A DNA stretch of 64,000 nt from Paraburkholderia sp. PGU19 (GCF_013426915.1 NZ_AP023181.1:806001-870000), one strand, 5' to 3'. Shown: positions 31,842 to 41,599, counted from the first letter of the stretch. Made by a program: numbers and translations. The notes: generated from the sequence alone by a model not told the origin.

Positions 31842-33464
31842 TCACGCTTCGAGCCAGACGTTCTCCGCGAACATGAAGCCCATCAGCCCCGCGAGCGGAA
31901 TCGAGCCCAGACCTTTGAGCTTCGACGAGTGCGCGTCGAGCGAACTCTGGAACATCGGAATGCCGATGCCGCCGTCATCGTGTACGAGTTGCTGCATGTC
32001 GCCGTAGATCTGCTTGCGTTTCGCGTCGTCCGGCTCGCCGCGCGCGGCGACCAGCATCTGGTCGAACTTCGGGTTCTTCCAGTTCGCTTCGTTCCACGGC
32101 GCATCCGACTTGAAGAACTGCGTGAACAGCACGTCGGCGCTCGGGCGCGCGTTGATGTTGCCGTAGCCGAGCGGATGCTTCATCCAGTGGTTCGACCAGT
32201 AGCCGTCGGACGGCACGCGCACCACCTGCAGGTTCAGACCCGCTTGCGGCGCGACCTGTTGCAGCAGCATCGCCATTTCGACGGAGCCTTCGGCGGCGGG
32301 CGACGCGTAGAGCTGCACGGGCGCGCTGCCAAGCTTCGCCTTCTGGAAGTAGAACTTCGCCTTCTCCGGATCGAACGGGCGTTGCGGCAGGCCCTTCAGG
32401 TAGTACTTGTTGGTCGGGTCGATAGGCTGGTCGTTACCGATCGATCCATAGCCGAGAAACACCGCACGGCGAATCTGCTCGCGATCCATCAGGTGGGTCA
32501 GGCCACGGCGGAAATCCGCGGTGCCCGTGATGCCGCCTTCGTCACGCATGATGAGGTCCGTGTACTGCCCCGTCTTCGTCTCGAGTACCGAGAAGCCGGG
32601 CGTGCCCTTGATGCGTGCCGTCGAACGCGGGCTGACGGCATTGATCAGCTGCACGTCGCCGGAAAGCAGCGCATTCACACGCGCCGATTCGTCGCCGATG
32701 CCGATCAGCTCCACTTCATCGAGATGCGGCATGCCGGGCTTCCAGTACTTCTCGTTGCGCACGCCGACCGTGCGCACGCCCGGCGCAAACTCCTTGAGCT
32801 TGAACGGACCCGTGCCGACAGCCGTCTTGAAGTCGGTCGTGCCGTCCTTGACGATCAGGAAGTGCGACGTCGCGAGAATCACGGGCAGGTCCGCGTTCGC
32901 GCCTTCGAGCGTGATCGTCACTTCGTTCGGGCCCGTTGCCTTCGCTTCCTTGATCTGGTCGGCGAGCGTCTTCGCTTTCGACGCAACGGCCGGGTCCTTG
33001 TGACGCATCAGCGAATAGATCACGTCGTTCGGCGTGAGCGACTTGCCGTCGTGAAACTGCACGCCGCTGCGCAGCTTGACGATCCACACGGTCGCGTCCT
33101 TCGTTTCCAGCGATTCCGCGAGCGCCATCTTCGCGCCGAGGTGCGGATCGAGTTCCGTCAGGCCGTTGTAGAACATATTGGCGCGCACGTAGTCGGTGCC
33201 GAGCGCGCCCTTCGCGGGGTCGAGCGTATCGGCCGATGACGACGACTGCGTCGCCACGCGAATCTTGCCGCCCTGCTTCGGCTTGCCCTGCTGCTGCGCG
33301 AATGCGGCGCTGCTGGTCGCGAGCAGGCCTGCGCCCGTCAGCGACATCAGTCCGCCCGCCGCCATCGCGCGCAGGACCTCGCGCCGCGATGCGCCGCGCC
33401 GCGTCAACTCTTCGAGCCGGATGCCGGCGTGGGCGACTGCTTCAGGCGATTTATCGATGCTCAT
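31842..33464 (-). CDS. ABC transporter substrate-binding protein (DppA-like), Tat-exported
   Basis: 540 aa family 5 solute-binding protein. It has a twin-arginine signal: SRREVLRAM near residues 25-34, followed by a hydrophobic AAGGLMSLTGAGLLA and AFAQ cleavage region near 57. Conserved blocks of the family include LDPAKGALGTDYVRANMFYN and WIVKLRSGVQFHDGKSLTPND. It collects peptide-like or opine-like substrates in the periplasm for the DppBC/DF importer downstream, from which it is separated by 67 bases. Tat rather than Sec export suggests folding or cofactor demands before export. Confidence 0.92.
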   Translation of the reverse strand: MSIDKSPEAVAHAGIRLEELTRRGASRREVLRAMAAGGLMSLTGAGLLATSSAAFAQQQGKPKQGGKIRVATQSSSSADTLDPAKGALGTDYVRANMFYNGLTELDPHLGAKMALAESLETKDATVWIVKLRSGVQFHDGKSLTPNDVIYSLMRHKDPAVASKAKTLADQIKEAKATGPNEVTITLEGANADLPVILATSHFLIVKDGTTDFKTAVGTGPFKLKEFAPGVRTVGVRNEKYWKPGMPHLDEVELIGIGDESARVNALLSGDVQLINAVSPRSTARIKGTPGFSVLETKTGQYTDLIMRDEGGITGTADFRRGLTHLMDREQIRRAVFLGYGSIGNDQPIDPTNKYYLKGLPQRPFDPEKAKFYFQKAKLGSAPVQLYASPAAEGSVEMAMLLQQVAPQAGLNLQVVRVPSDGYWSNHWMKHPLGYGNINARPSADVLFTQFFKSDAPWNEANWKNPKFDQMLVAARGEPDDAKRKQIYGDMQQLVHDDGGIGIPMFQSSLDAHSSKLKGLGSIPLAGLMGFMFAENVWLEA

Positions 33465-33545
33465 GAAACTCTCCGCGTGAGATGGCTTGTGGGAAATCAA
33501 TCGGCAGCTTCGGGCTGTCTGTGTGCGTGACGTCAGCAAGCAACG

Positions 33546-34820
33546 TCAATAGAAAACGTCTTTGATCTGGTAGTACGCGCCGACGAGCGGCAGAAACCAC
33601 GGCTTGCCCGTATGTCCCGGAATCGCGGGCCAGTCGAAATCGCGCCACGGGTTTGCCGCCGCATTGCCGCCGATCACGTCGGCCATCACCTGGCCCATGT
33701 GCGTCGACATCTGCGTGCCGTGGCCGCTGTAGCCCATCGAAAAGTACAGGCCGTCATGCTGCCCGGCGCGCGGCAGACGGTCCGCCGTAATATCGACGAG
33801 TCCGCCCCAGCAATAGTCGATGCGCGCACTCGCAAGGCTCGGGAACGTCGCCGCGAGATTCGCTTGCAGGATGCGGCCGCTCTTTGCGTCGGACGGCTGC
33901 TCGGAGGCGGTGAAGCGTGCGCGTCCGCCAAACAGCAAGCGTGAATCGGGCGTGACGCGGAAGTAGTTGTGCATCAGGCGGCTCGTCGTGTACGAGCGGC
34001 GCTGCGGCAGCAGACGCGCAAGGTGTTCGGCAGGCAGCGGCTCCGTCACGACGATGAACGAGCCAACGGGCGCGAGCCGGCGTCGATACCAGCCGAACGG
34101 CCCATGCCGCGAAGGCCCCGTCGCGATCAACACCTGCTGCGCGCGCAACGTGCCGCGCGACGAATCGATGCGATACGCGCCGTGATCCTTTGCGATCGAT
34201 GTGACGGTGGCGTGCTCGAATAGCCGCGCGCCATTGCGTGTTGCCGCGTTCGCCAGCCCGGCCGCGAACTTGCCCATATGCATCTGACCGCCGCGCTTTT
34301 GCAGCAGGCCGCCGAAAAAACTGTCCGAATCGACTTCGTTGCGAATCCGGTCTTGCGTGATGATCTCGACGTGGGGATCGACTTCACGCTGGATCAATTC
34401 GGCCGTCTGTTCGAGATGCGCGAGATGGTGCGGCTTCGCGGCGAGCTTCAGCTTGCCCGACGCGAGATAGTCGCAATCGATCTGCTCGTCGCGAATCAAC
34501 CTCTCGACGGTATCGACGGCGGCCGCATACGCGCGATAACAACCCTGCGCGCGCTCGACACCCAACTGCGCGCGCAGCGCCGCATAGTCCTGCGCGACGC
34601 CTGTGTTGCACTGGCCACCGTTGCGTCCCGACGCGCCGCCGCCGATCCTCCCTGCATCGAGCACCGTCACCGACGCGCCGCGCTTGCCGAGCGCCAACGC
34701 AGCGGACAGCCCGGTGAAGCCGCCGCCGATCACGGCGACGTCGACATGGCCTTCGACAGGCCCCTCGCTCACCTGAATGCCGGCGGGCGCGGTGTCGAGC
34801 CAGTAGGAGTCGAGTTTCAT
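33546..34820 (-). CDS. FAD-dependent amine oxidase (DAO family, PuuB-like)
   Basis: 424 aa. FAD-binding GGGFTG near residues 31-36, followed by the GGGASGRNGGQCN segment typical of gamma-glutamylputrescine oxidase relatives, and late GGLVDITADRLPR and GYSGHG blocks. It oxidises an amine to an aldehyde in the cytoplasm. It lies 26 bases after a HAD type II gene and 81 bases before the binding-protein gene, repeating the HAD plus DAO pairing of island 1 though the two proteins are clearly different in sequence. Substrate is unknown. Confidence 0.88.
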   Translation of the reverse strand: MKLDSYWLDTAPAGIQVSEGPVEGHVDVAVIGGGFTGLSAALALGKRGASVTVLDAGRIGGGASGRNGGQCNTGVAQDYAALRAQLGVERAQGCYRAYAAAVDTVERLIRDEQIDCDYLASGKLKLAAKPHHLAHLEQTAELIQREVDPHVEIITQDRIRNEVDSDSFFGGLLQKRGGQMHMGKFAAGLANAATRNGARLFEHATVTSIAKDHGAYRIDSSRGTLRAQQVLIATGPSRHGPFGWYRRRLAPVGSFIVVTEPLPAEHLARLLPQRRSYTTSRLMHNYFRVTPDSRLLFGGRARFTASEQPSDAKSGRILQANLAATFPSLASARIDYCWGGLVDITADRLPRAGQHDGLYFSMGYSGHGTQMSTHMGQVMADVIGGNAAANPWRDFDWPAIPGHTGKPWFLPLVGAYYQIKDVFY

Positions 34821-34846
34821 CGGGTGCCTTTGCGCGGATGCGTGGA

Positions 34847-35515
34847 TCAGAGGCCGAGCTTCGCCGCGAGGTCGCCGATCGTGTCGACTTCGTAGTACTC
34901 GTAGTACGGCGTGCTGGGCTCGTGGCCGCGCTTGACGAAGGCCTTGTGCTTGATGCCCATGTCGTGCGCCGTCATCAGGTCGTAACGCAGGCTCGACGAC
35001 ACATGCAGCACGTCTTGCGGATTGCAGTTCAACTGGTCGAACATGTATTCGAAGCCCTGCATGCGCGGCTTGTACGATTGCGCCTGCTGCGCGGTGAACA
35101 CGCGATGGAACGGCGCGCCGAGCTTGTCGACGTTGCTCTGGATCTGATCGTTCGAAGCATTCGAAAGAATCACGAGCTTGTACTTCTTCGCCAGACGCGA
35201 CAGACCTTCCGGCACGTCCGGGTGCGGGCCCCACGTCGGCACAGCGAGGTAGAACTTTTCAGCTTCTGCTTCATTGAACTCGATGTTCATGCGCTTGCAC
35301 GCGCGGCGCACCGAGTTGACGATCACGTCGCGATACGGCTTCCATGCGCCGAGCACTTCGTCGCGGCGATAGCCCGCGAAGAACGCGACGAATTGCTCCA
35401 GTTCCGCGCCGTGCAGGCGGTCGGCGTACATCTCGCGAGCCATGTCGGCCATACGGAATTTCGTCAGCGTGCCGTAGCAGTCGAACGTGATGTACTTCGG
35501 CTCGAAATCGATCAT
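34847..35515 (-). CDS. haloacid dehalogenase type II-like HAD hydrolase
   Basis: 222 aa. Nucleophile D12 in ITFDCYGTL, motif II VILSNASND (~120), and the SSSLRYDLMTAHDMG segment (~178) of the L-2-haloacid dehalogenase-type group. ATG 35515 gives MIDFEPKYITF. It precedes the PuuB-like oxidase and follows an aldehyde dehydrogenase gene after 214 bases in which I see no gene or clear signal. It is the counterpart of the HAD gene in island 1. Whether it truly dehalogenates is unproven. Confidence 0.87.
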   Translation of the reverse strand: MIDFEPKYITFDCYGTLTKFRMADMAREMYADRLHGAELEQFVAFFAGYRRDEVLGAWKPYRDVIVNSVRRACKRMNIEFNEAEAEKFYLAVPTWGPHPDVPEGLSRLAKKYKLVILSNASNDQIQSNVDKLGAPFHRVFTAQQAQSYKPRMQGFEYMFDQLNCNPQDVLHVSSSLRYDLMTAHDMGIKHKAFVKRGHEPSTPYYEYYEVDTIGDLAAKLGL

Positions 35516-35729
35516 GGTGTCAGTCCTATCGTGTTGTGAACCCAAACGGAGTTCCGTGGCGAAAACAGGAAACGAATCCCTGTGGAAAATTTAAACAGTG
35601 CAAAAACTTCGGTGGTCGCTGATTCGAATGCCTCCGACGATACAAACCACGCGTTTTGAGGGGCGTCGGCAGCAGACTATGCGGCGGCTTTTCTGGCGTT
35701 ATCGCATCGTAGGTAGTTGCCCTGATTCG

Positions 35730-37208
35730 TCAGGCGCGAACGTCGATCAGCACGCTCTTGAAGCGCAGATTCGCTTCGTACGCCTGCCGCCCGAGATCCT
35801 TGCCCAGACCCGAGCGTTTGTAGCCGCCCGTCGGGATCATGAAGTCGCTGGTACGGCCGTAACGGTTCACCCATACCGTGCCCGCTTCGATACCGCGCAC
35901 CATGCGCAGCGCGCGGCCCAGATCCGCTGTATGCGCGCCTGCCGCGAGACCGTAATCGGGATGCGCGGCGAGTTCGAGCGCTTCGTCTTCGGTGTCGAAG
36001 GTTTGTAAGGTCAGCACGGGGCCGAAGATTTCCTCGCGCACGGCATCCGTTTGCGGCGTGACATTGGTGAGCAGCGTCGGCGTGTAGAACGCGCCGGGCG
36101 TGGCTGCGTCCGCGCGTTGGCCGCCGCAACGCAAGGTCGCGCCGCTCGTAACGCTGCGCTCCACGATGGCTTCGATGCGCGCCGCTTGCGGCTCGGAGAT
36201 GATCGGCGGCAGCGTCGTGCCTGGCGTCCAGGTCGCGCCTGCCTTCAGTTCGCTGAAGATGCGCTGGATGCGCTCCGCCAGTGCGTCTGCGATCGATCGT
36301 TCGACCAGCAGCCGCGAGCCCGCGACGCACACCTGTCCCGCATTGGTCGTGATCGCGCCGGCAATGCGGCGCGCGACATCGTCGATACGCGGCGCGTCGG
36401 CGAATACGATCTGCGGACTCTTGCCGCCGAGTTCGAGCGTGACGGGCTTCGTGCCCGTTTCGGCGCAGGCGGCCATGATCGCCGCGCCCGTGCGCGTCGA
36501 GCCGGTGAACGTCACCTTCGCGATGCGCGGATGACGCACGAGCGCATCGCCTGTCGTGCGTCCGTCGCCTTGCACGATGTTGAAGATGCCGGGCGGCACG
36601 CCCGCTTCGACCGCGAGTTCGGCTAGCCGCAGCACGGAAAAGGGCGTCATCTCCGAGGGTTTCAGCACGACCGCGTTGCCCGCCGCCAGCGCGGGCGCGA
36701 TCTTCCACGACGCCATCACGAGCGGAAAATTCCACGGCGCGATGGCGGCGATCACGCCATACGGTTCGGCGATAGTCATGCCGAGATGATCGTGATCGGT
36801 CGCGGCAACGTCGCCGCCAATCTTGTCGGCGAACTCCGCGTAGAAGCGGATGCCTTCCGCGGTGAACGGCACGTCCCAGTTGAACGCGTCGCGAACGGGC
36901 CGCGTCGAGCCGAGTGCTTCGAGCGGCGCGAGCGTTTCCGCATCCGCAGCGACGAGGTCGGCGAAACGCCGCAGCACGCGCGCACGTTCGCGCGGTGCGA
37001 TGCGCGCCCAGCCGCTCGTGCGCCATGCCCTCCATGCGTTCTGCACGGCGCGGTCGATCATGGCGGCGTCGGCGACGGGCACGGATGCGTAGACCACGCC
37101 ATCGGATGGGCGAGCGACGTCGATTCGCGGGCCATGTTCATCGACATATGATCCGCCGATGAAATGTCCGCTGCGCACGTCGATCGTTGCGGGATCGAAA
37201 CGGTCCAT
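35730..37208 (-). CDS. aldehyde dehydrogenase
   Basis: 492 aa. Asn of APWNFP (~160), catalytic base E259 (LELGGKS) and nucleophile C294 (NAGQVC). Closest in style to the gamma-glutamyl-gamma-aminobutyraldehyde or betaine-aldehyde-type dehydrogenases; it would oxidise the product of the neighbouring amine oxidase. ATG 37208 gives MDRFDPATIDVRSG. It is the first gene of the minus-strand run, and its promoter must lie in the 238-base region shared with the divergent GNAT paralogue. Between it and the HAD gene are 214 bases without a visible terminator. Confidence 0.9.
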   Translation of the reverse strand: MDRFDPATIDVRSGHFIGGSYVDEHGPRIDVARPSDGVVYASVPVADAAMIDRAVQNAWRAWRTSGWARIAPRERARVLRRFADLVAADAETLAPLEALGSTRPVRDAFNWDVPFTAEGIRFYAEFADKIGGDVAATDHDHLGMTIAEPYGVIAAIAPWNFPLVMASWKIAPALAAGNAVVLKPSEMTPFSVLRLAELAVEAGVPPGIFNIVQGDGRTTGDALVRHPRIAKVTFTGSTRTGAAIMAACAETGTKPVTLELGGKSPQIVFADAPRIDDVARRIAGAITTNAGQVCVAGSRLLVERSIADALAERIQRIFSELKAGATWTPGTTLPPIISEPQAARIEAIVERSVTSGATLRCGGQRADAATPGAFYTPTLLTNVTPQTDAVREEIFGPVLTLQTFDTEDEALELAAHPDYGLAAGAHTADLGRALRMVRGIEAGTVWVNRYGRTSDFMIPTGGYKRSGLGKDLGRQAYEANLRFKSVLIDVRA

Positions 37209-37374
37209 TTGCGTGAGTCCTCGATTGCCTTCGATGCTGGAAATCGTAGGCTCACGGACGCGGCATATTGCACCGACAAAAAAGCGCCCACAGCACAATT
37301 GACGCGTTATCGTCCCCGGAACCCCGCGTTTTGCGTTGCATCATCTGCCGCATATTTGCGACGCGCGCGGCAGA

Positions 37375-37389
37375 AGGATCGTCCTAGTC
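37375..37389 (+). promoter_or_regulatory. 15-bp motif shared with the GNAT gene at 1648
   Basis: AGGATCGTCCTAGTC, identical to 1580-1594 and at nearly the same distance (57 bases) from the GTG start of the paralogous GNAT gene. Inverted repeat AGGA-TCG-TCCT. Likely a common operator or promoter element. Confidence 0.45.
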
Positions 37390-37446
37390 AGGCACGCAAT
37401 ACAGTGAGAGAGTCACGGTATGTGTCTTCAGAACGAGGAGGCCGGC

Positions 37447-38325
37447 GTGTCCGACCCAAACAGGAACGATGTGATCGACTATCGCCCTTTCACCTCCGAC
37501 GACATCGCGGCAGCGCATGCGCTATCCAGCGCCGTCCGATGGCGGCATCGTCCCGACGACTGGCGCTTCGCGGCACGTATCGGCCAGGGCTTCGTCGCCG
37601 AAGACGCGAGCGGCGTGATCGGCACCGCGCTAGCGTGGCGCTTCGGAGGCGAGGCTGCGACGCTCGGCATGATCATCGTCGCGCCCGAACGGCAGCGAAG
37701 CGGCGTTGGACGCAAGCTGATCGAACTGTTGATGAACGAACTCGGCCCGCGCACGTTGCTGATTCACGCGAGCCCGGCAGGCCTGTCGCTGTGCGAGACA
37801 CTCGGCTTTCAGCGCATCGGTACGATCAACCAGCATCAGGGCGCGGCGTTTCAGCCGCCGCTCGTTTCGCTGCCACCGGGCGAACGGCTGCGTCCACTCG
37901 GTGTCAACGACGCGCCGCGTCTCGTGGAACTCGCTTCGCGCGCAAGCGGACTGGACCGGCGCGATCTGCTGCCGGCGCTGCTCGATATCGCGAGCGGCAT
38001 CGCGCTCGATCGCGATGGCGAACTGATCGGCTTTGCACTGTTCAGGCGTTTCGGCGACGGGCATGTGATCGGCCCCGTCGTCGCGCCTGATTCACCCGAC
38101 TCACCCGATTCCAGCCGCGCGAAGGCGCTCATCAGTCACTGGCTCGCGCTGCACGCGGGCATGTTCGTGCGGATCGATACGCCCGTCGAGTTCGGGCTTT
38201 CGTCGTGGCTCGAAGGACTTGGGCTGCCGCATGTGGATAGCATCGAGAAGATGATGCGCAATGGACCGCTGCCCGTCGACGCGCAGTTGAAGCAGTTCGC
38301 GATTACGAGCCAGGCAGTGTGGTGA
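37447..38325 (+). CDS. GNAT acetyltransferase with YitH-like domain, paralogue of the 1648 gene
   Basis: 292 aa. Same two-domain layout as the 1648-2550 protein: GNAT core with RQRSGVGRKLIELL as the acetyl-CoA loop (~80-93) and a C-terminal Acetyltransf_18-like half. Shared blocks include FTxDDIAAAHALS, RIGTINQHQGA, LASRASGLDR and the end FAITSQAVW. GTG 37447 is chosen over ATG 37420 because AGGAGG sits 5 bases before it and it matches the paralogue start. It stands alone, 21 bases before a terminator that serves the convergent MFS gene. Substrate unknown. Confidence 0.85.
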   Translation: MSDPNRNDVIDYRPFTSDDIAAAHALSSAVRWRHRPDDWRFAARIGQGFVAEDASGVIGTALAWRFGGEAATLGMIIVAPERQRSGVGRKLIELLMNELGPRTLLIHASPAGLSLCETLGFQRIGTINQHQGAAFQPPLVSLPPGERLRPLGVNDAPRLVELASRASGLDRRDLLPALLDIASGIALDRDGELIGFALFRRFGDGHVIGPVVAPDSPDSPDSSRAKALISHWLALHAGMFVRIDTPVEFGLSSWLEGLGLPHVDSIEKMMRNGPLPVDAQLKQFAITSQAVW

Positions 38326-38338
38326 AATGCTGCGGCGT

Positions 38339-38382
38339 AAAAAAGCCCGCTACGCTCGATACGGCAATCGAGCAGAGCGGGC
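38339..38382 (-). terminator. intrinsic terminator of the MFS transporter gene
   Basis: On the minus strand GCCCGCT (38382-38376) pairs with AGCGGGC (38351-38345), with an inner GCTCGAT/ATCGAGC pair in the loop, followed by a run of T (38344-38339). It lies 10 bases after the MFS stop. Confidence 0.88.
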
Positions 38383-38391
38383 CATGTGGAC

Positions 38392-39768
38392 TCACTTCAA
38401 TTCAACGCGCTTGATTTCTCCGACAATCACCAGGTAGCTGACGATCGCAACGAGCGCGTTGCAGGCGACGAACACCAGCGCGCCGCTGAACGACCCCGTC
38501 GCCTTGACGATATAGCCGATGATGATCGGTGTCGTGATGGCGGCAACGTTGCCGAACATGTTGAACATGCCACCGCTCAGACCCGCGATCTGCTTCGGCG
38601 ATGTATCCGCGACGACCGCCCAGCCGAGCGCACCCAGGCCCTTGCCGAAGAACGCAAACGCCATGATCGCGACGACGACGGCCGAAGAATCGACGTAGTT
38701 GCAGGCGATCATGCTGGTCGACAGCAACATGCCCACGACGATCGGCACCTTGCGCGCAACGGTCAGCGAGCAGCCCTTGCGGATCAGGAAGTCGGAGAAG
38801 ATGCCGCCGAGCACGCCGCCGATGAATCCGCACACCGCTGGCAATGCCGCGACAAAGCCCGCATTGAGAATGGACATGCCACGCTCTTTGACGAGATAGA
38901 CGGGGAACCACGTCAGGAAGAAATACGTGAGCGTCGTAATGCAATACTGGCTGATGTATACGCCGAGCAGCATCCGGTTGCTGAGCAGTTGCTTGACGTA
39001 CGACGCTTTCGGCGCTTCGCTTGCGCCTTGCGTAGAAGCACTGATGGGCGTTGCGGCCTGATTCTCGGCGCGGCTCTTTTTCGGGCCGTCCATATCGATG
39101 AGCGCACCGCCTTCCTTGATATGGTCGAGTTCTGCGCGGCTGATGCGAGGATGGTCCTTCGGGCTGTAGACCGTCTTCATCCAGACGAGGCTCACGACGA
39201 TGCCCACCGCCCCCATGAAATAGAACACATACGGCCAGCCGAAACGATGCGTGACCCAGCCCATGATCGGCGCGAAGAGCACCGTCGCGAAGTACTGCGC
39301 GGAGTTGAAAATGGCCGACGCCGTGCCGCGCTCCGCAGCGGGAAACCACGAAGCGACGATGCGGCCATTGGCGGGAAACGACGGCGCTTCGGCCAGGCCC
39401 ACCAGAAAGCGCAGCGCGAATAGCATGGTGACGGCGAGCGACACGCTCAGAAAAGTCACCGTGCCCTGCAGGACCGTGAACAGCGACCAGATGAAAATGC
39501 TGGCCGCGTAGACGCGCTTCGAGCCGAAGCGGTCGAGCAGCCAGCCACCCGGCAACTGGCCGATCACATACGACCAGCCGAACGCGGAGAAGACGAAACC
39601 CATGGCCACCGCATCCAGACCGAGGTCTTTCGACATCGACGTGCCCGCCATCGAAAGCGTTGCACGGTCCGCATAGTTGACAGCCGTGACGAGAAACAGC
39701 ATTGCGACAATCCCGTAGCGGATGCGGGTTCGCCGTTCGGTGGTCACGCCTTGCACAACGTTGGCCAT
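38392..39768 (-). CDS. MFS transporter, anion:cation symporter (GudP/phthalate permease-like)
   Basis: 458 aa with about 12 transmembrane helices. The region NYADRATLSMAGTSMSKDLG and GQLPGGWLLDRFGSKRVY (loop 2-3) are characteristic of the ACS family that takes up sugar acids such as glucarate and galactarate, or aromatic acids. A long central cytoplasmic loop (~210-250) separates the halves. ATG 39768 follows a strong AGGAGGAGA. A TGTC-TGAT-GACA repeat ~92 bases upstream may be its GntR-type operator. It is monocistronic with its own terminator. Substrate class is inferred. Confidence 0.88.
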   Translation of the reverse strand: MANVVQGVTTERRTRIRYGIVAMLFLVTAVNYADRATLSMAGTSMSKDLGLDAVAMGFVFSAFGWSYVIGQLPGGWLLDRFGSKRVYAASIFIWSLFTVLQGTVTFLSVSLAVTMLFALRFLVGLAEAPSFPANGRIVASWFPAAERGTASAIFNSAQYFATVLFAPIMGWVTHRFGWPYVFYFMGAVGIVVSLVWMKTVYSPKDHPRISRAELDHIKEGGALIDMDGPKKSRAENQAATPISASTQGASEAPKASYVKQLLSNRMLLGVYISQYCITTLTYFFLTWFPVYLVKERGMSILNAGFVAALPAVCGFIGGVLGGIFSDFLIRKGCSLTVARKVPIVVGMLLSTSMIACNYVDSSAVVVAIMAFAFFGKGLGALGWAVVADTSPKQIAGLSGGMFNMFGNVAAITTPIIIGYIVKATGSFSGALVFVACNALVAIVSYLVIVGEIKRVELK

Positions 39769-40091
39769 GTAATGTCTCCTCCTTACGCACCAGCGTTCAG
39801 CCGGCAAGATTGCGCAACCGATGGCGTAGAGAATGCGCCACGCATCCTGCCTCATAGGTTGTCTGATGACACATTGAAGCGCTGCACCATTTTTTGCAAT
39901 CTGGCGTTTACCCTGGCGAACCCCTTGCGATCAAGGCCAGCACTGTGTTGACTGGCATATTCCGTTTGCACTTCGCTTGCCCGCTGCCGCTCAGAAACGT
40001 ATTCTTAGATGAATGTTGTACGACGACGTATTTCAATCTGCTTTTCAAGCCGCTGAAGCCCACGCTGCGGCCCGTACCTTAAAATTGTGCG
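39769..40091. other. 323-bp intergenic region between divergent MFS and GNAT genes
   Basis: No ORF with a ribosome site is seen. It holds the MFS leader with AGGAGGAG and an inverted repeat TGTC-TGAT-GACA at 39860-39871. The 39990-40091 part before the GNAT gene is AT-richer than surroundings but shows no convincing promoter pair. Confidence 0.5.
39860..39871. promoter_or_regulatory. candidate GntR-type operator
   Basis: TGTC-TGAT-GACA, a 4-bp inverted repeat with 4-base spacer, inside TTGTCTGATGACAC. It lies about 92 bases before the MFS start codon. Sugar-acid transporters are often controlled by GntR regulators with similar TGTC/GACA sites; no regulator gene is adjacent. Confidence 0.3.
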
Positions 40092-40607
40092 ATGGAATCA
40101 GCCAGCCCTATCATCCGCCCCTTATGCGCTGGCGACGCCGCCGCCTATGCGTCGCTACGTCTGTGTGCGATCGACGAGGCCCCGGAGACTTTTCTGTCGA
40201 CGCGTGACGAAGAAGAAAAACGAACGATCGATGAAATCGAGGCGCGCATCTGTGCGACGGCGAATCAGGTGGTGTTCGGCGCTTTTGCCGGCGAGACGCT
40301 CGTGGCCGTTGCGGGATTGCGGCGTTATCCGCTGCGTCCCGTGCAGCAAAAGGGTTTTCTGTGGGGGCTGTTCGTCGTGCACACGCATCGACGGAGCGGC
40401 ATCGCGCGGCGCCTGATCGCGACTGCCGTCGATCAGGCGCGCGCGATGGGTCTGACCCAGATCGCGCTCAATACGGGCGTGGAGAACGCCAGCGCGATCG
40501 CGCTGTACCGGTCGACGGGCTTTGAAGCCGTGGAAGACGAGCCGTGCGACGAAGCGTTCGACGACGACACGGATTGCGAAGTCGAGATGATTTTGCGGCT
40601 CGGTTGA
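40092..40607 (+). CDS. GNAT family N-acetyltransferase
   Basis: 171 aa single GNAT domain. Acetyl-CoA-binding loop HRRSGIARRLIATA (~99-112) with R-x-x-G-x-A, preceded by the beta-4 strand FLWGLFVV and followed by NASAIALYRSTGFE, the usual C-terminal motif B. The last 20 residues are very acidic. Acceptor is unknown; many such proteins acetylate small amines or protein N-termini. It ends 17 bases before the 3' end of the convergent alpha/beta hydrolase. Confidence 0.88.
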   Translation: MESASPIIRPLCAGDAAAYASLRLCAIDEAPETFLSTRDEEEKRTIDEIEARICATANQVVFGAFAGETLVAVAGLRRYPLRPVQQKGFLWGLFVVHTHRRSGIARRLIATAVDQARAMGLTQIALNTGVENASAIALYRSTGFEAVEDEPCDEAFDDDTDCEVEMILRLG

Positions 40608-40624
40608 GCGGGTTTTCGTGCGCG

Positions 40625-41476
40625 TCAGTAGTCGATGAACGAACGCAGCATTCTGTTGAACGCACCCGGATTCGCGACGTTCATGCCGTGCGAAGCGCCC
40701 GCTATCGTGCCTCGTTCCGCGAGATAGATCCAGCCTTCGAGACTTTCGACGTTATTGCGGAACATGCGCGGACTCTTCTGGCCGTCGATCAGCAGTGTCC
40801 GGCATGTCACCTGTGACGCCGTATCGCGCGAATAGGCGGGCAGCGGATCGAGAAACTGCTTGGGCAGCGTGCTGGCGTTGTCGATCGCCATCATTCGGAA
40901 CGCGTCGCTGCTTTTTCGCCAGGCGCCCGGCGCGCTGACGGAATCGACGAACAGTTCGAGGCCAGGCTCCACGACGCCCTCCTCGATCATGCCGGCCACC
41001 TTGGCGCGCAATGCGTTCATCGCCGAGGGCAACGACGCTTCGCGCATGCCGTCGAGTTGCAACGGGCCGCCCGGATCGGCGAGCGTCAAGGTTTTGACGA
41101 GACGCGGATATTCGCGCGCAAACTGGAATGCGATGCATCCGCCGCGCGAGTGACCCACGAGGTGGACGGGCGCCAGATCCATCGCGACGATGAACTCAGC
41201 CAGTTCGCCGACGTGTTCCTGCCAGCCGAACTCGTTCTGGATGCACGCTTCGGCGGCCGGCCAATAGTGACTGAGGCTCGGCGCGATACAACGAAACTGC
41301 GCGGACAAGGGCGCGATCTGCGCGTCCCAGTAGCGGTAATCGCAGAGTGAACCGTGCACGAACACGAGGGGCTCGCCGGCGCCGCGCTCGACATAGGGAA
41401 TGCAGATGCCCGATGCGACGGTCGCAAAACTCAGCTGGGGATCGGCGAGCAATGCGGGGTCTGTTCGCATGTTCAT
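40625..41476 (-). CDS. alpha/beta hydrolase
   Basis: 283 aa. Oxyanion region FVHGSLCD (~39-46), nucleophile elbow GHSRGG with S110, and the catalytic His in GASHGMN near 264; the acid is probably Asp in LLIDGQKSP. This is the general alpha/beta hydrolase fold 1; substrate (ester, epoxide or C-C bond) is not evident. ATG 41476 is preferred over the GTG at 41485. It is transcribed away from repeat copy 3. No signal peptide, so cytoplasmic. Confidence 0.88.
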   Translation of the reverse strand: MNMRTDPALLADPQLSFATVASGICIPYVERGAGEPLVFVHGSLCDYRYWDAQIAPLSAQFRCIAPSLSHYWPAAEACIQNEFGWQEHVGELAEFIVAMDLAPVHLVGHSRGGCIAFQFAREYPRLVKTLTLADPGGPLQLDGMREASLPSAMNALRAKVAGMIEEGVVEPGLELFVDSVSAPGAWRKSSDAFRMMAIDNASTLPKQFLDPLPAYSRDTASQVTCRTLLIDGQKSPRMFRNNVESLEGWIYLAERGTIAGASHGMNVANPGAFNRMLRSFIDY

Positions 41477-41599
41477 GGCAGTCACTGTCTCGCGGGTGTC
41501 GTGGTGGGGTTACTATGCAGGATTCGCGGGTGTAAGAAAAACGCGTAATTTGGATCGGAGGGATCAGGTTTTCTGATAGCTCGAGTTGGGGCGTGCGCT

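Noticed and set aside
35516..35729. 214-bp gap between HAD and aldehyde dehydrogenase genes checked for a gene or terminator
   Set aside because: No frame with a ribosome site and no stem-loop with T-run found.
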